Origin: Pseudomonas sp. HR96
Lineage (GTDB): Bacteria; Pseudomonadota; Gammaproteobacteria; Pseudomonadales; Pseudomonadaceae
Assembly: GCF_034059295.1 (NCBI RefSeq)
Contig: NZ_CP139141.1
Coordinates: forward strand, 2,587,001-2,651,000
DNA: 64,000 nt
Direction: 5' to 3'
Position 1 is the stretch's first letter, and every line of letters starts with the position of its first letter. The position numbers were made by a program, and so were the translations under genes. This document shows positions 9,709 through 18,427 of the stretch, piece by piece. The notes beneath the pieces are model-generated. The model was not told the origin of the DNA, ran no database searches, and saw only the letters and a program-made list of their open reading frames with translations.

Positions 9709-10440
9709 TGGGAGGGGCAAAGCCCCGAGAGGCCGCCAGGCCGGTTTGATCTTCGAGCGCCCGGCCAAATGTCCAATATGGCCACCACCGGCCGCCCGCG
9801 CGGCCTATCGCCAGCTTCGCCGGCTCCTACATCGGTTGCGATTTATATGCATCCAATGGCATCGCCTATGACCGCTCTTGATGTTCGACGATCGCTCGCC
9901 ATGCACCAAGGCGGTCGTAGGCAATGCCACTGGAACGGCACGTTCGAAGCAAATGTGGGAGCCGGCGAAGCTGGCGATAGGCCGGGCGGGCGGCCGGTGG
10001 TGGCCGTGATTGCATTCCAGGTCAGACCCCGGACCTGATCGAATCAAACCGGCCTTGCGGCCTCTCGGGGGCTTTGCCCCCTCCCACATCACAGGCGCAA
10101 CACGCCACGACGTGGGAGGGGCAAAGCCCCGAGAGGCCGCCAGGCCGGTTTGATCTTCGAGCGCCCGGCGAAATGTCCAATAGGGCCACCACCGCCCTAT
10201 CGCGGGCTTCGCGCGCCCTTGTTCGTTTCGAGTGCGTGCATCCAGTGGCATCGCCCATGACCGCTCTTGATGTTCGGCGACAGACCGCCAAGCACCAAGG
10301 CGGTCATAGAAGATCAGCCTGGAACGGCACGTTCGAAACAAACGTGGGAGCGCGCGCGGGCGGCCGGTGGTGGCCGTGATTGAATCTCGAGGCGGCCGCT
10401 GGTGGCCATATCGCACCTCAAGCCAGGCAGCCCCAGCGGT
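9709..10440. repeat. REP/REPIN-rich block 1
   Basis: There is no credible coding here; the sequence is built of palindromes. A G-rich REP (GTGGGAGGGGCAAAGCCCC...) at 9709 is followed by a nested quasi-palindrome at about 9781-10003, with roughly 50-bp outer arms beginning CCACCACCGGCCGCC and ending GGCGGCCGGTGGTGG, and inner arms near CCAATGGCATCGCC. Next come a 106-bp REPIN at 10046-10151 and a second, decayed copy of the nested palindrome at about 10186-10380. Confidence 0.85.
10046..10151. repeat. REPIN copy (106 bp inverted doublet)
   Basis: Two G-rich REP units face each other: AAACCGGCCTTGCGGCC... and ...GGCCGCCAGGCCGGTTT, with about 40-bp arms and a spacer containing CACAGGCGCAACACGCC. 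The same element recurs at 12314-12419, 12697-12802 and 13080-13185, with a diverged copy at 13402-13503. Confidence 0.85.
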
Positions 10441-10456
10441 CGCCACCTAGCCATCA

Positions 10457-10726
10457 TTAGACCAGCAACGAGTCCGTCAGCGCCCTGGCCGCTTCGATGC
10501 TGTTGATCGTCGACCACAACAATCCCCGGTCCGCCATCGGCGTGTCGCACATTTCCAGGGCCGACGCGTGGCCGCAGGCAAGGAGGTGGGCGATATGAGT
10601 GAGGGCATCTTTCAACGGGATGCCGGGATTGACGCTGAAGGGGTCGGGCGTGTCGATGTTGGGGCTGCCGAAGGGCAGGGCGGTGGTAGTGACGATGCGG
10701 TGGGGGTCGAGCTTGGGATCGGTCAT
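10457..10726 (-). CDS. DUF3077-like small protein
   Basis: An 89-residue protein with the pattern typical of Pseudomonas DUF3077 proteins: FSVNPGIPLKDALTHIAHLLACGHASALEM, followed by a short helical C-terminal part. The ATG at 10726 is preceded by a strong AGGAG. Function is unknown for the family. It sits alone inside a large repeat region. Confidence 0.65.
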   Translation of the reverse strand: MTDPKLDPHRIVTTTALPFGSPNIDTPDPFSVNPGIPLKDALTHIAHLLACGHASALEMCDTPMADRGLLWSTINSIEAARALTDSLLV

Positions 10727-10796
10727 GGTGGAGCTCCTAGGATTGAAGAAGCCGCCACAGATCGCTACTAAACGATGGGGTGGCAGCTGTGACACA

Positions 10797-10932
10797 GGTT
10801 AGTAGACCAGAGACCTAGGACCCGGCGCACACGAGGTGCCCTGCGCACAGCTGCCATAACGATTTTTCTGCAGACGTGAGTCGGCAAAACGCTATGTAGC
10901 TGAAGCGCCTAGGTTTGGTCGGGCTACTAACC
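10797..10932. repeat. Imperfect 136-bp inverted-repeat element
   Basis: GGTTAGTAG at 10797 pairs with CTACTAACC at 10924, and CCTAGG at 10814 recurs at 10908, so the ends of this non-coding stretch are inverted copies. The inside has no gene. It could be a transcribed structured element or a decayed miniature element. Confidence 0.4.
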
Positions 10933-11110
10933 CCGGCCGCTGATTTGGCAGCGGCGGCAGAAGGTTAGCCGAGCGGGGCAGCGAACACAACCGGACTCCG
11001 GTGGGCGCCTGCCAGATCGATCTTCTGGCCTTTCGGGGTCCATGATCCGACCCACATTAGATCGGCGCCCGACATAGAAGGGGGCCGGCCGGGCGCTCCC
11101 GACGCCCCCG
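10933..11110. other. Non-coding stretch
   Basis: This segment lies between the inverted-repeat element and repeat block 2. It is GC-rich with small inverted repeats; no gene, RNA family or promoter is recognised. Confidence 0.4.
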
Positions 11111-11410
11111 AGCGGCCGCAAGGCCGGTTTGATCTTCGAGCGCCCGGCGAAATGTCCAATATGGCCACCACCGGCCGCCCGAGCGGCCTATCGCGGGCTT
11201 CGCGCGCTCCTACGTTTGTTTCGATTGCGTGAATCCAGTGGCATCGCCCATGACCGCCTTTGATGTTCGACGATAGACCGCCAAGCACCAAGGCGGTCAT
11301 AGGAAATGCCACTGAAACGGCACGTTCGAAACAAACGTGGGAGCGCGCGAAGCCCGCGATAGGCCGCGCGGGCGGCCGGTGGTGGCCGTGATTGAATCTC
11401 GAGGCGACCG
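11111..11410. repeat. REP/REPIN-rich block 2
   Basis: Half of a G-rich REP (GCGGCCGCAAGGCCGGTTTG) is followed by a nested quasi-palindrome at about 11162-11392. That has outer arms GGCCACCACCGGCCGCC / GGCGGCCGGTGGTGGCC and next arms CGCGGGCTTCGCGCGCTCC / GGGAGCGCGCGAAGCCCGCG. It is the same family as the element at 9781-10003. Confidence 0.8.
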
Positions 11411-11481
11411 CTAGTGGCCATATCGCACCGCAACCCAGGCAATTCACCTCAATAGTCGCGTTTTGCATTTGCTTACCCGGC

Positions 11482-12042
11482 ATGGCACTCTTCAATGCCC
11501 TGCCGCGTTCGCACTTGCCCATGTCCCCCTGGATAACACGCCTGTTCAACGGCCTTGAGCCCAAGGTCCATATCGTCTGGCTGGCCCTATTTTTGGCCTA
11601 TCCCATCGCCGACTGGATCGCCGGGGAGCCGGTCATGATCGACAGGCCCTTGGCCCGCAGCGAGGGGCGTATCACCTGGGTAGACAATCAGCGAAATGGC
11701 TACAAGCTGTTGATCCGAGCGGATGACGCCGGTGAAGCGTCCGAGCAGCTGTTCATCTGGCATAGCCGCAGCCTGGTCCATTCCCCGGCGTTGATCGCCT
11801 CCGGCCAGAAGCTCAAAGTCGAGCGCTATGGCAACGCCGTGGCGAACTGCTGGGTAGGGGACACGCAAGTCTGCTTTGCCCGATGCTCAAGCGAGCTGCA
11901 ATGTCAGCAGCAGGAGCACGCCAGCGACCGCTGGTTACTGCCGGGGTGGATGGCCGTGACCTTGTTCGGCTACCTGTTCACCTTGGCATGGGTGGCCTGT
12001 GGCGGCCAGATTTTCAAGACACCCCACAGACCAGGCAGATAA
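11482..12042 (+). CDS. Hypothetical membrane protein with two transmembrane helices
   Basis: A 186-residue protein with a membrane helix near residues 30-52 (VHIVWLALFLAYPIADWIAG), a soluble, probably periplasmic middle domain of about 100 residues with four cysteines (ANCWVGDTQVCFARCSSELQC), and a second helix near the end (WLLPGWMAVTLFGYLFTLAWVACGG). No family is recognised. Start choice is weak: ATG 11482 and ATG 11521 are both possible and neither has a good ribosome-binding site. It is enclosed by palindromic repeats on both sides; the next repeat begins 3 bp after its stop. Confidence 0.6.
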   Translation: MALFNALPRSHLPMSPWITRLFNGLEPKVHIVWLALFLAYPIADWIAGEPVMIDRPLARSEGRITWVDNQRNGYKLLIRADDAGEASEQLFIWHSRSLVHSPALIASGQKLKVERYGNAVANCWVGDTQVCFARCSSELQCQQQEHASDRWLLPGWMAVTLFGYLFTLAWVACGGQIFKTPHRPGR

Positions 12043-12044
12043 AA

Positions 12045-12265
12045 GGGCCACCACCGGCCGCCCGCGCGGCCTATCGCCAGCTTCGTCGGCTCCTACATCG
12101 GTTGCGATTTATATGCATCCAATGGCATCGCCTATGACCGCTCTTGATGTTCGACGATCGCTCGCCATGCACCAAGGCGGTCGTAGGCAATGCCACTGGA
12201 ACGGCACGTTCGAAGCAAATGTGGGAGCCGGCGAAGCTGGCGATAGGCCGCGCGGGCGGCCGTTG
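12045..12265. repeat. Nested quasi-palindrome, near-identical to 9781-10003
   Basis: The sequence matches the element at 9781-10003 almost base for base, including CAGCTTCGNCGGCTCCTACA, the ATTTATATGCATCC core and the closing GGAGCCGGCGAAGCTGGCG arm. The two copies flank the DUF3077-like and membrane-protein genes as direct repeats. Confidence 0.85.
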
Positions 12266-12274
12266 GTGGCCGTG

Positions 12275-13262
12275 ATTGCATTCCAGGTCAGACCCTGGAT
12301 CTGATCGAAGATCAAACCGGCCTTGCGGCCTCTCGGGGGCTTTGCCCCCTCCCACATCACAGGCGCAACACGCCACGACGTGGGAGGGGCGAAGCCCCGA
12401 GAGGCCGCAAGGCCGGTTTGATCTTCGAGCGCCCGGCGAAATGTCCAATAGGGCCCACCACCGGCCGCCCGCGCGGCCTATCGCGGGCTTCGCGCGCTCC
12501 CACGTTTGTTTCGAACGTGCCGTTCCAGCGGCATCACCTATGACCGCTTTTGATCTTCGGGGCGTTCATCGGTGATGGCCTCTGAATGCTTACGCCCGAA
12601 ACAAACGGAGCGCGCGAAGCCCGCGATAGGCCGCGCGGGCGGCCGGTGGTGGCCGTGATTGCATTCCAGGTCAGACCCTGGATCTGATCGAAGATCAAAC
12701 CGGCCTTGCGGCCTCTCGGGGGCTTTGCCCCCTCCCACATCACAGGCGCAACACGCCACGACGTGGGAGGGGCAAAGCCCCGAGAGGCCGCCAGGCCGGT
12801 TTGATCTTCGGGCGCCCGGCGAAATGTCCAATAGGGCCCACCACCGGCCGCCCGCGCGGCCTATCGCGGGCTTCGCGCGCTCCCACGTTTGTTTCGAACG
12901 TGCCGTTCCAGCGGCATCACCTATGACCGCTTTTGATCTTCGGGGCGTTCATCGGTGATGGCCTCTGAATGCTTACGCCCGAAACAAACGGAGCGCGCGA
13001 AGCCCGCGATAGGCCGCGCGGGCGGCCGGTGGTGGCCGTGATTGCATTCCAGGTCAGACCCTGGATCTGATCGAAGATCAAACCGGCCTTGCGGCCTCTC
13101 GGGGGCTTTGCCCCCTCCCACATCACAGGCGCAACACGCCACGACGTGGGAGGGGCAAAGCCCCGAGAGGCCGCCAGGCCGGTTTGATGTTCGAGCGCCC
13201 GGCGAAATGTCCAATATGGCCAACACCGGCCGCCCGCGCGGCCTATTGCGGGCTTCGCGCGC
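12275..13262. repeat. 383-bp direct tandem repeat (two full units plus part of a third)
   Basis: Unit boundaries marked by ATTGCATTCCAGGTCAGACC fall at 12275, 12658 and 13041, exactly 383 bp apart. Each unit contains one G-rich REPIN (12314, 12697, 13080) and one shortened nested palindrome with CGCGGGCTTCGCGCGCTCC arms. The third unit diverges after about 13200. Near identity between units implies recent duplication or homogenisation. Confidence 0.9.
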
Positions 13263-13309
13263 TCCTTGTTCGTTTCGAGTGCGTGCATCCAGTGGCATCG
13301 CCTATGGCC

Positions 13310-13620
13310 GCTGGATGCCTACGCCCGAATCAACCGTAGGATCGCGCGAAGCCCGCGATAAGGCCGCGCGTGCGGCGGGTGGTGGCCTTGATTGAGTCTC
13401 AAGACCGGCCTGGCGGCCTCTCGGGGTCTTCGCCCCCTCCCACAAGGGATTGGCGATCAAAGTGGGAGGGGTCGCAGGCCCCGAGAGGCCGCCAGGCCGG
13501 TTTGATCTTCGAGCGCCTGGCGAGATGTCCAATATGGCCACCCCCGGCCGCCCGCGCGGCCGGGGGTGGCCGTGATTGAATCTCGAGGCGGCCGCTAGCG
13601 GCCATATTGAACGAGCGAAA
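13310..13620. repeat. REP/REPIN-rich block 3
   Basis: Diverged REP units: an arm at 13343-13385, a REPIN at 13402-13503 whose spacer is ACAAGGGATTGGCGATCAAA, and a short palindrome of GGCCACCCCCGGCCGCC with CGGCCGGGGGTGGCC at 13537-13571. It ends 35 bp before the asparaginase stop codon. Confidence 0.75.
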
Positions 13621-13654
13621 AAGCCGGTGTGATCTTCCAGCTCCCGTGACCCCC

Positions 13655-14665
13655 TCACAGCCGCGGCAACTCGAACCGGCACTCCACCCGCCCCACGGGC
13701 TCGCCACGTACACTGCGCACCTGGCTGTCGAGCCACGGCGCAAGGGCCGGATGCTCGGCCACCAGCCCCAGCTGCAACAGCGCGCGTACCACTGTCACAT
13801 ACAAAGCGCCAAGCCCACCGTCGGCAATCTTCACGGCAAGTCCCAGGCCGCGACTGCGCACGGCAACGGTATAGATCCCGTCCGCGCCCACCTTGCCGAT
13901 GCAGTCACCCGCCGATGCCTGCGCAATGGCATGATCGCAACGCCCACTCCCGGAGACTATTTGCGGATGCTCAGCCATGGCGGTCGCCACTGTGTGCAAA
14001 GCCTTGTCGTAGTCGCCATCGATACCTGAGTCACCCGCCGCCAACCTCGCCCACAGCCTGGCCAGGCTCGACAAGGGCATGCCGTAGTTCAAAGCGCTGC
14101 AGCCGTCGATGCCGGTCCACAGCCGAGCCTCGGCGACACCGGCGAGTTCGGCCACGCTGCGGCGAATATCCTGTTGCAGGGGATGGTCGGGGTGCAGATA
14201 GTCCTGCCCATGACCGTGCAGCGCGCAGAATCCGAGAAATCCTGCATGTTTTCCTGAGCAGTTGTTGTGGCGTTGATCGAAGCGGCTCCCGGCTGGCGGC
14301 AGGTTGGATTCGCCATAATAGATGGGAACCTGGCAACCACACTGCAGATCGGCTTCAACGTGGCCTACCTTCTTCAACAGAGACTCGACGGTGTCGATAT
14401 GAAAGCCCTCGCCCGAATGGCTGGCGCAGGTCATGGCGATCTCCGCCGGGATCAGGCCGAAGTGCTGTTGGCCGCCGTCGCGCAGCAGCGCCAGCGCCTG
14501 AAAAGGCTTGAGGGTAGAGCGGGAAAAGACGTAGGCGCCTGGGTCACCCAGCTGAGTGACGATGGCCCCGGCCGTGTCCGTGATCACCAGCGAGCCGTGG
14601 TGAATGCGCTCGATGTGGTGGTTGCGGGTGGCGACAGCCAGAGGGATATGGGCAGGTGTGAGCAT
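13655..14665 (-). CDS. L-asparaginase II family protein
   Basis: A 336-residue enzyme of the asparaginase II (AnsA-type, Pfam Asparaginase_II) family, distinct from the bacterial type I/II enzymes such as AnsB. Family features seen are RNHHIERIHHGSLVITD, SRSTLKPFQALALL, MTCASHSGEGFH, NNCSGKHAGFL, TGIDGCSALNYGMPL and IVSGSGRCDHAIA. The start ATG at 14665 gives the usual N terminus (LAVATRNHHIERIH); the open frame runs further upstream without support. It would hydrolyse L-asparagine to aspartate and ammonia in the cytoplasm. It is divergent from gcd with 416 bp between the starts. Confidence 0.8.
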   Translation of the reverse strand: MLTPAHIPLAVATRNHHIERIHHGSLVITDTAGAIVTQLGDPGAYVFSRSTLKPFQALALLRDGGQQHFGLIPAEIAMTCASHSGEGFHIDTVESLLKKVGHVEADLQCGCQVPIYYGESNLPPAGSRFDQRHNNCSGKHAGFLGFCALHGHGQDYLHPDHPLQQDIRRSVAELAGVAEARLWTGIDGCSALNYGMPLSSLARLWARLAAGDSGIDGDYDKALHTVATAMAEHPQIVSGSGRCDHAIAQASAGDCIGKVGADGIYTVAVRSRGLGLAVKIADGGLGALYVTVVRALLQLGLVAEHPALAPWLDSQVRSVRGEPVGRVECRFELPRL

Positions 14666-15081
14666 GAGCTGAGCCGTGTTGATTTTTGATTGTGGTGAGT
14701 AGAGCAGGGTCCGGCGAGGTGTGCCACGGCCATTCGCCACAGTAAACCCGGGGTTCTTGACTCTTGCCGGGACGGCGCGCACCCCCCAACCCCCACTGTT
14801 ACCAGATTGGCAATGATCCATATCAATCTTTCATCTTTTTTAACTGGCCCCGGGGGCCTACTCTCCCAACCCATTGCCCAACCGCTCGCCCCGCTCTGGC
14901 CCGGGCCTTCTGGCGGGGCATGCCGTGCCCCGCTGAGCGCCTCGAGGGCAGGAGGTGCGCGGCAGGCTGAACCCTTTCCCCTGATGAACTCGAACTAACC
15001 GACGCTTTGCAACGTCGGATCAGCGACCATCCTTTTTACGACATTTTTTGTTACATCCCTCAATCACGGAGAACTTCACTT
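14666..15081. other. Divergent promoter region of asparaginase and gcd
   Basis: It contains a GGCCCCGGGGGCC palindrome near 14846 and a hairpin at 14999-15018 (CCGACG and CGTCGG around an 8-base loop) 64 bp before the gcd start. No small gene is supported. An AT-rich patch around 14815-14840 may hold promoter elements. Confidence 0.4.
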
Positions 15082-17502
15082 ATGAGCACTGACGGTGCTG
15101 TGAGTCAACGCCGCCTGCTTCCGACCTTGCTCGGGCTGGTACTGGTGTTGATGGGCCTGGCCATGTTGGTGGGCGGCATCAAGCTGGCCACCCTGGGCGG
15201 CTCGCTGTATTACCTGATTACCGGTGTGCTGGTGGCCATTACTGGCGGCCTGGTGATCACCCTGCGGCGCTCGGCGCTGGGGCTGTATGCCCTGGTGCTG
15301 TTCGGCAGCACCTTGTGGTCGTTGTGGGAGGTGGGCCTGGACTGGTGGCAGCTGGTGCCACGCCTGGCCTTGTGGTTCGTGCTGGGCATTGTGCTGTTGC
15401 TGCCGTGGTTCCGCCGCCCCCTGGTGGTCGGTCAGCCTTCGGCCAAAGGCACTGCCGGTTTGACCTTGGCGGTGGTGTTGGCGGGCGTTTGCGCGATTGC
15501 CAGCCAGTTCACCAACCCGGGTGAGATCAAGGGTTCGCTGGACCGCGACAGCGCCGGGACCAGCAACACCGCCCCGGGCATGCCCGATGGCGACTGGCAG
15601 TCCTACGGCCGCACGCCGTACGGCGACCGCTACTCGCCGCTGGCGCAGATCACCCCGGAGAACGCCAACAAGCTGGAACCGGCCTGGACCTTCCGTACCG
15701 GCGACATCCCGGGCCCGAACGACCCGAGCGAGACCACTGCGGAAAACACCCCGCTCAAGGTCAACGGCATGCTCTATGTGTGCACGCCGCACAGCCAGGT
15801 CATCGCCCTGGACCCGGACAGCGGCAAGGAAATCTGGCGCTTCGACCCGAAGATCAGCACGCAGAACGCGGCCAACTTCAAGGGCTGGGCGCATATGACC
15901 TGCCGTGGCGTGTCGTATCACGATGACGCGGCCTACGCCGACGCCAGCGCGACGACGCCAGCCCAGAGCCCGACGCCGGAAGCCGCTGCCGCGAGCAACG
16001 CCTGCCCGCGCCGGATCTTCGTGCCCACCGCCGACACCCGTCTGATCGCCCTGAACGCCGACACCGGCAAGATGTGCGAAGACTTCGGCGACAAGGGCCA
16101 GGTCGACCTGCACGCCAACATCGGCACCTTCAAGGCCGGTGGTTACTACTCCACCTCGCCACCCGCCGTCACCAAGGACCTGGTCATCATCGGCGGCCAC
16201 GTCAGCGACAACGTTTCCACCGACGAGCCTTCCGGTGTAGTGCGCGCCTATGACGTGCACGACGGCCACCTGGTGTGGAACTGGGACAGCGGCAACCCGG
16301 ACGACACCGCGCCGATCGCCCCGGGCAAGACCTACACCCGCAACTCGCCGAACATGTGGTCGCTGATCGCCACCGACGAGAAGCTGGGCATGCTGTACCT
16401 GCCGATGGGCAACCAGATGCCTGACCAATGGGGCGGCAACCGCACCCCCGAGTCGGAAAAATACAGCGCTGGCGTGACCGCGCTGGACATCAACACCGGC
16501 AAGGTCAAGTGGACCTACCAGTTCACTCACCACGACCTGTGGGACATGGACGTCGGTGGCCAGCCGTCGCTGGTCGACATCAAAACCGCCGACGGCATCC
16601 AGCCTGCGGTCATGGCATCGACCAAGCAGGGCAGCATCTACGTGCTGGACCGCCGCAACGGTCAGCCGATCGTGCCGATCAACGAAGTGCCGGTGCCGCA
16701 GGGCGCTGTCGCCGGCGACCACACTGCACCGACCCAGCCCAAGTCGGACCTCAACTTCATGCCGCCGCCCCTCAAGGAACGCGACATGTGGGGCGTAACC
16801 CCGTTCGACCAGATGCTCTGCCGGATCGACTTCAAGTCGCTGCGCTATGACGGCCCGTTCACGCCGCCATCGCTGCAAGGCTCGATCGTCTACCCAGGCA
16901 ACTTCGGGGTGTTCGACTGGGGCGGCGTCTCGGTCGACCCGATCCGTCAGGTGGCCTTCGTCAACCCGAACTACATGGCCTTCCGTTCCAAGCTGGTGCC
17001 GGCCAGTGAAGTGGATGCCGGTCCTGGCAGCAAGAGCGAAACCGAAGGCGTGCAGCCGAACAAGGGCGCGCCTTATGGCGTGATCCTCGAAGCGCTGCTG
17101 TCGCCGATCGGCCTGCCGTGCCAGGCACCCGCCTGGGGTTATGTGGCAGCGGTCGACCTGACCAACCACAAGACCATCTGGATGCACAAGAACGGCACCG
17201 TGCGCGACAACTCGCCGGTTCCGCTGCCGCTGACCATGGGCGTACCGGCGCTGGGCGGCACCTTCAACACCGCCAGCGGCGTGTCCTTCATGAGCGCCAC
17301 GCTGGACCAGTACCTGCGTGCCTATGACATTCGCAACGGCAAGCAGCTGTGGGAAGGGCGCCTGCCCGCAGGCGCGCAGACCACGCCTATGACCTACACC
17401 GGCAAGGACGGTCGCCAGTACGTGCTGGTAGTGGCTGGCGGGCATGGCTCGCTGGGCACCAAGCAGGGTGACTATGTGATGGCGTTTGCCCTGCCGAAGT
17501 GA
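15082..17502 (+). CDS. gcd: Membrane-bound PQQ-dependent glucose dehydrogenase
   Basis: An 806-residue quinoprotein that oxidises D-glucose to glucono-lactone in the periplasm and passes electrons to ubiquinone. About five N-terminal membrane helices (residues 12-145) precede the eight-bladed PQQ propeller. Typical segments are DWQSYGRTPYGDRYSPLAQI, NTPLKVNGMLYVCTPH, WKGWAH-like FKGWAHMTCRGVSYHD, and HHDLWDMDVGGQP near residue 484 with the catalytic Asp. The ATG at 15082 follows a GGAG ribosome-binding site. Pseudomonas uses it for the direct oxidative glucose route; PQQ genes are not in the window. Confidence 0.95.
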   Translation: MSTDGAVSQRRLLPTLLGLVLVLMGLAMLVGGIKLATLGGSLYYLITGVLVAITGGLVITLRRSALGLYALVLFGSTLWSLWEVGLDWWQLVPRLALWFVLGIVLLLPWFRRPLVVGQPSAKGTAGLTLAVVLAGVCAIASQFTNPGEIKGSLDRDSAGTSNTAPGMPDGDWQSYGRTPYGDRYSPLAQITPENANKLEPAWTFRTGDIPGPNDPSETTAENTPLKVNGMLYVCTPHSQVIALDPDSGKEIWRFDPKISTQNAANFKGWAHMTCRGVSYHDDAAYADASATTPAQSPTPEAAAASNACPRRIFVPTADTRLIALNADTGKMCEDFGDKGQVDLHANIGTFKAGGYYSTSPPAVTKDLVIIGGHVSDNVSTDEPSGVVRAYDVHDGHLVWNWDSGNPDDTAPIAPGKTYTRNSPNMWSLIATDEKLGMLYLPMGNQMPDQWGGNRTPESEKYSAGVTALDINTGKVKWTYQFTHHDLWDMDVGGQPSLVDIKTADGIQPAVMASTKQGSIYVLDRRNGQPIVPINEVPVPQGAVAGDHTAPTQPKSDLNFMPPPLKERDMWGVTPFDQMLCRIDFKSLRYDGPFTPPSLQGSIVYPGNFGVFDWGGVSVDPIRQVAFVNPNYMAFRSKLVPASEVDAGPGSKSETEGVQPNKGAPYGVILEALLSPIGLPCQAPAWGYVAAVDLTNHKTIWMHKNGTVRDNSPVPLPLTMGVPALGGTFNTASGVSFMSATLDQYLRAYDIRNGKQLWEGRLPAGAQTTPMTYTGKDGRQYVLVVAGGHGSLGTKQGDYVMAFALPK

Positions 17503-17520
17503 TCTGGCGCGGTAGATGAA

Positions 17521-17553
17521 AAAAAACGGCTCCCACTTCGGGGGCCGTTTTTC
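17521..17553 (+). terminator. Rho-independent terminator after gcd
   Basis: ACGGCTCCC pairs with GGGGGCCGT around ACTTC and is followed by a T-run, about 20 bp after the gcd stop. Confidence 0.8.
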
Positions 17554-17591
17554 TATGCAAAAATGCCTGACTTCTTGATGGGACGATATCC

Positions 17592-18410
17592 ATGACCGAA
17601 CAGACCCAAGCCCGCCTGGCCTCCCGCTACGGCCAGCCCGACATCCAGCCGCCAGCCAGCTGGAGCCCGGTCCTCGACCAACTGCTGGAACACCGCAGCG
17701 TGCGCTCCTTTGCCGATACGCCGCTGCCCGAAGGCACGCTGCAAGCGCTGATCGCCGCCGCGCAATCGGCCGCCAGCTCGTCCAACCTGCAGGTGTGGAG
17801 CGTGGTCGCGGTGCAGAGCCCGGAGCGCAAGGCGCGGCTGTCGGCGCTGGCCGGCAACCAGGCGCACATCCGCCAGGCGCCACTGTTTCTGGTGTGGCTG
17901 GCCGATCTCTCGCGGGTCGAGCGGGTGGCCGAGCGCCAGAACGTCGAGCTGGCGGCGGTGCCGTATCTGGAGAGCCTGCTGCTGGGCACCATCGACGCCG
18001 CCCTGGCTGCGCAGAACGCCGTGGTGGCGCTGGAGTCGCTGGGCCTGGGCAGCGTCTACATCGGCGCCATCCGCAACGACATCGAGGCCGTGGCCAAGGA
18101 ATTGAACCTGCCGCCCCAGGTGTACCCGGTGTTCGGCCTGTGCGTGGGTTACCCCTCGGCGGACAACACCGCCAAGGTCAAGCCGCGCCTGCCCCAGGCG
18201 GCCGTGCTGCACCACGAAACCTACCAGGCGGGCGATGCGGCGGCGATTGCCCAGTACGATCAGAGCCTGGGCGCCTTCTACCAGAAAGAGGGGCTCAAGG
18301 CCCAGGGCTGGTCGGAGCAGGTGATCAACCGCCTGCAGAACGTTGCCAACCTGCACGGGCGTGAGCGCCTGGTGGAAGAGTTGACGCGGTTGGGGTTTGG
18401 CATGAAGTAA
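17592..18410 (+). CDS. NfsA-like NADPH-dependent nitroreductase family oxidoreductase
   Basis: A 272-residue FMN enzyme. The N-terminal HRSVRSFADTPLPEGTLQALIAAAQSAASSSNLQVWSVV block is the flavin-binding signature of the nitroreductase family, and the long C-terminal arm (AQYDQSLGAFYQKEGL ... WSEQVINRL) with the basic loop KVKPRLPQAAVLH matches the NfsA/Frp subgroup. It is likely to reduce nitroaromatics, quinones or flavins with NADPH. It lies just behind the gcd terminator and is convergent with the MFS gene that ends at 18428. Confidence 0.85.
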   Translation: MTEQTQARLASRYGQPDIQPPASWSPVLDQLLEHRSVRSFADTPLPEGTLQALIAAAQSAASSSNLQVWSVVAVQSPERKARLSALAGNQAHIRQAPLFLVWLADLSRVERVAERQNVELAAVPYLESLLLGTIDAALAAQNAVVALESLGLGSVYIGAIRNDIEAVAKELNLPPQVYPVFGLCVGYPSADNTAKVKPRLPQAAVLHHETYQAGDAAAIAQYDQSLGAFYQKEGLKAQGWSEQVINRLQNVANLHGRERLVEELTRLGFGMK

Positions 18411-18427
18411 GCGTGCAGCCCGAAACG

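Noticed and set aside
10927..11121. Small Arg/Gly-rich minus-strand frame between repeat blocks
   Set aside because: No ribosome-binding site, composition follows local GC palindromes, no family.
12275..13262. CRISPR array
   Set aside because: The repeat period is 383 bp with long internal palindromes and near-identical 'spacers'; no cas genes are present.
12276..13395. Three near-identical roughly 100-codon frames in the repeat region, as if a tandem gene family
   Set aside because: They are translations of the 383-bp repeat and its palindromes; no ribosome-binding sites, and frames exist equally on both strands.
14666..14821. N-terminal extension of the asparaginase
   Set aside because: The extra residues do not resemble the family, whose N terminus fits the ATG at 14665.
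15076..17883. 935-codon minus-strand frame opposite gcd
   Set aside because: Shadow of gcd; no ribosome-binding site or recognisable domain, and gcd itself is unmistakable.
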